From: Cyanobacteria bacterium T3Sed10_376R1m
GTDB lineage: Bacteria; Cyanobacteriota; Cyanobacteriia; Cyanobacteriales; Cyanobacteriaceae
Direction of reading: 5' to 3'
DNA: 7,982 nucleotides
Assembly (NCBI GenBank): GCA_003566215.1
Contig: PXEJ01000163.1
Coordinates: 1-7,982, forward strand
The position numbers and the translations under genes were made by a program. Below, one piece after another: positions 6,590-7,982 of this stretch. The first letter of the stretch is position 1, and each line of letters begins with the position of its first letter. The notes beneath the pieces are model-generated. The model ran no database searches. It was not told the DNA's origin and worked only from the letters and a program-made list of their open reading frames with translations.

Positions 6590-6811
6590 ATGGATAAAGA
6601 TACTCGCTTCGCTTTTTTGGTCATTGGTTTGCCATTTTTAGGTTTAATTTATTGTTTAATTATTATCGGTTTTATGATGATGTCTCCCATTGCTCAAAAT
6701 CATCCTGTGGTTACGGGACTCGTTTTTTCTTCTATTCCCCTTGGTATTGCTGGATATTTTTGGACAAGTGCCTCAGCAAAGGCTTATAAAAAGTCTAAAA
6801 ATAATAAATAA
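6590..6811 (+). CDS. Small two-helix membrane protein of unknown function
   Basis: I do not recognise a named family for this 73-residue protein. Two hydrophobic segments are clear, at about residues 7-31 and 39-58, joined by a short loop (MSPIAQNHP). The C-terminus (63-73) is lysine-rich, AKAYKKSKNNK, and by the positive-inside rule should face the cytoplasm, which puts the short acidic and basic N-terminus there too. Coding is supported by the ATG, the clean membrane topology, a plausible promoter in front and a terminator-like hairpin behind. It lies 70 bases after the kinase and 83 bases before the end of the convergent methyltransferase. Nothing in the sequence or context gives a function. 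Confidence 0.75.
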   Translation: MDKDTRFAFLVIGLPFLGLIYCLIIIGFMMMSPIAQNHPVVTGLVFSSIPLGIAGYFWTSASAKAYKKSKNNK

Positions 6812-6887
6812 AAAAGATTTTTGCAAATTTTTTAAGAAAAGCAGTTGGACAAGTAGAAGGTAAAAAAAAACTATAACGGTGATTTAA

Positions 6888-6901
6888 CCCTTAGCTAAGG
6901 G
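6888..6901 (+). terminator. Terminator-like palindrome between convergent genes
   Basis: CCCTTAGCTAAGGG is a perfect 14-base palindrome that folds into a short stem, followed at once on the plus strand by ATTTTTT. This fits an intrinsic terminator for the small membrane protein gene. The stop codon of the convergent methyltransferase lies inside the palindrome. On the minus strand the T-rich tract comes only about 16 bases later, so termination there would be weaker. Confidence 0.6.
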
Positions 6902-7524
6902 ATTTTTTGTACTTGAATAACTTGTAAACTTCCCCCGGCATATAATGTTTTATTAATAAGAGAAAACCCGACCTCAGACAACATTTTAGTTAAATCCGTG
7001 GCAATTAATACCCAAGCCGTATTTGTCTCAAACAACCACATAAAAATACTTAAGGGGGGCAAAAAAAGTAGATTATTTGGCTTATGTAGATCAATAAAAG
7101 TAAAAATTCCGTTAGGTTTTAACACTCGATAAACTTCCTCAAAAATTTGTTTTAATTCATCAATAGTCATTTCATGTAAGGCAACGCTAGTATGAACTAA
7201 ATCAAAGGTATCATTATCAAAAATCATGTTTTGAGCTAAACCTTCAACATAAGTTGCTTGGGGAACATTTTTTCTTGCTTGGCTTATGGCTATGGGGGAA
7301 ATATCTAAACCAACGACATTTTGAGAGTATTTTATTAAAAATTTAGTGGTTTGTCCTTTTCCACAACATAAATCTAAAATTTTGGTGTCTGTGTCTATGG
7401 GGATATTCTCTAAGGCTAAAGAACGAAATTTTTTTTCTCCCCCTACGGGTAAGGCGGCTAAACGGGAAATTGTGTCATAAATCCATTGATATTGATAGCT
7501 TAAGGGACGTAGAAAGGTGGCCAT
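6895..7524 (-). CDS. Class I SAM-dependent methyltransferase, UbiE/Methyltransf_11-like
   Basis: This 209-residue protein has a class I Rossmann methyltransferase core. The glycine-rich SAM-binding motif I is ILDLCCGKG (49-57); the acidic residue that usually binds the SAM ribose is D74 in VVGLDIS (70-76). A further conserved stretch covers FDNDTFDLV (102-110) and the motif VYRVLKPNGIF (131-141). The N-terminus, MATFLRPLSYQYQWIYDTIS, precedes the core and probably caps the active site. A hydrophobic patch at about 152-176 could mark a lipophilic substrate or membrane contact, but this is inference. The ATG at 7524-7522 gives a full-length domain. The substrate cannot be told from sequence: the fold also serves quinone, tocopherol and small-molecule methylation. 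The stop codon lies inside the hairpin shared with the convergent gene. Confidence 0.88.
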   Translation of the reverse strand: MATFLRPLSYQYQWIYDTISRLAALPVGGEKKFRSLALENIPIDTDTKILDLCCGKGQTTKFLIKYSQNVVGLDISPIAISQARKNVPQATYVEGLAQNMIFDNDTFDLVHTSVALHEMTIDELKQIFEEVYRVLKPNGIFTFIDLHKPNNLLFLPPLSIFMWLFETNTAWVLIATDLTKMLSEVGFSLINKTLYAGGSLQVIQVQKIP

Positions 7525-7567
7525 AAGTTTATTATCGAGTAATTTTTCGGGGGTTGATGGGTCAAAC

Positions 7568-7576
7568 TGTTATAAT
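7568..7576 (+). promoter_or_regulatory. Extended -10 promoter for the gene starting at 7648
   Basis: TGTTATAAT combines a perfect TATAAT (7571-7576) with the TG of an extended -10, which can compensate for the lack of a -35. A start near 7583 would give a leader of about 65 bases. The 123-base gap 7525-7647 must also serve the divergent methyltransferase, for which I found only weak elements. Confidence 0.4.
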
Positions 7577-7647
7577 GTGGAATAGTGGATAAAAATCTAC
7601 TTCGCTATACATTTTGTTTGTTTCACATAATAAATATTTTAAAGATT

Positions 7648-7982
7648 ATGGAATTAATAGTTTGTTTCGGATTAGCTGTATCAGTATTTGCTATGGTGAT
7701 TGGTTTAATTGTTGGTTTGGTGTCTGCCCCTACACCGATTCTTTTGGGAATTTTGGTGGCGGGGATGATGCTTACACAAAAGTCAATTGACAAATTTACT
7801 TCTGCTGATGTTGGTTTAATGGAAGAAAGAGATAAGGATAAAATAGAAAAGGTTGAAGTTAATAATAATTCAGAAGTTGGTAGTCAAAATGTTCTAAAAT
7901 CAATGGTTTACAGAGGATTTAATTATAATTCCCATAATCATACTAATCAGGTTGCTAGGAAGTCTCCGAAAAAAGCAATTCA
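7648..7982 (+). CDS. Membrane-anchored protein with C-terminal YRG motif, partial (runs off the right edge)
   Basis: An ATG at 7648 opens a frame with no stop to the last base, giving 111 complete codons. The N-terminus (MELIVCFGLAVSVFAMVIGL) and the following VGLVSAPTPILLGILVAGMM form one long or two short membrane helices (about 1-42). A charged, probably disordered linker follows (about 45-84). Then MVYRGFNYNSHNH (86-98) resembles the start of the cyanobacterial DUF4278 domain, which typically opens with a YRG..Y motif. This last point is recalled family knowledge and rests on few residues. Function is unknown. Coding is supported by the membrane pattern, the extended -10 promoter in front and the uninterrupted frame. 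The gene is cut by the window edge. Confidence 0.65.
   Translation, partial: MELIVCFGLAVSVFAMVIGLIVGLVSAPTPILLGILVAGMMLTQKSIDKFTSADVGLMEERDKDKIEKVEVNNNSEVGSQNVLKSMVYRGFNYNSHNHTNQVARKSPKKAI

Overview
The window looks like a low-GC cyanobacterial chromosome. The strongest evidence is the ndhC-ndhK-ndhJ cluster, whose proteins are of the cyanobacterial/plastid NDH-1 type. Two exact copies of the cyanobacterial HIP1 octamer (GCGATCGC, 5642-5649 and 5713-5720) and a heptamer-type repeat between ndhC and ndhK agree. I cannot name the species; the AT-rich sequence would suit a unicellular marine or freshwater genus.

Layout. On the minus strand at the left edge lies the 5' end of topA (1-179), followed by a complete bifunctional class A penicillin-binding protein (291-2234, GTG start). 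Divergent from it, on the plus strand, run ndhC (2436-2798), ndhK (2878-3618) and ndhJ (3624-4157). These encode three subunits of the photosynthetic NDH-1 complex. A GC-rich hairpin and a 341-base gap with no gene follow. Next are a small ribbon-helix-helix protein (4514-4744), a soluble GAF-domain histidine kinase (4888-6519) and a 73-residue two-helix membrane protein (6590-6811). A hairpin at 6888-6901 separates this last gene from a convergent SAM-dependent methyltransferase (6895-7524, minus). Divergent from the methyltransferase, a membrane-anchored protein with a C-terminal YRG motif starts at 7648 and runs off the right edge.

How the genes relate. Only ndhCKJ is a clear operon: same strand, NDH-1 subunits throughout, and an ndhJ Shine-Dalgarno site inside the end of ndhK. 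The other genes look like separate transcription units covering DNA topology, cell wall synthesis, signalling and an unassigned methyl transfer. The histidine kinase has no response regulator beside it, and the ribbon-helix-helix protein has no toxin beside it, so both are orphans within this window.

Assessment. I see no CRISPR array, no intact mobile element, no RNA gene and no convincing undescribed multi-gene system. The points most worth a second look are the cysteine-rich N-terminal half of the kinase, a base-composition switch inside that gene next to its two HIP1 sites, and the orphan ribbon-helix-helix protein with a proline-rich tail.
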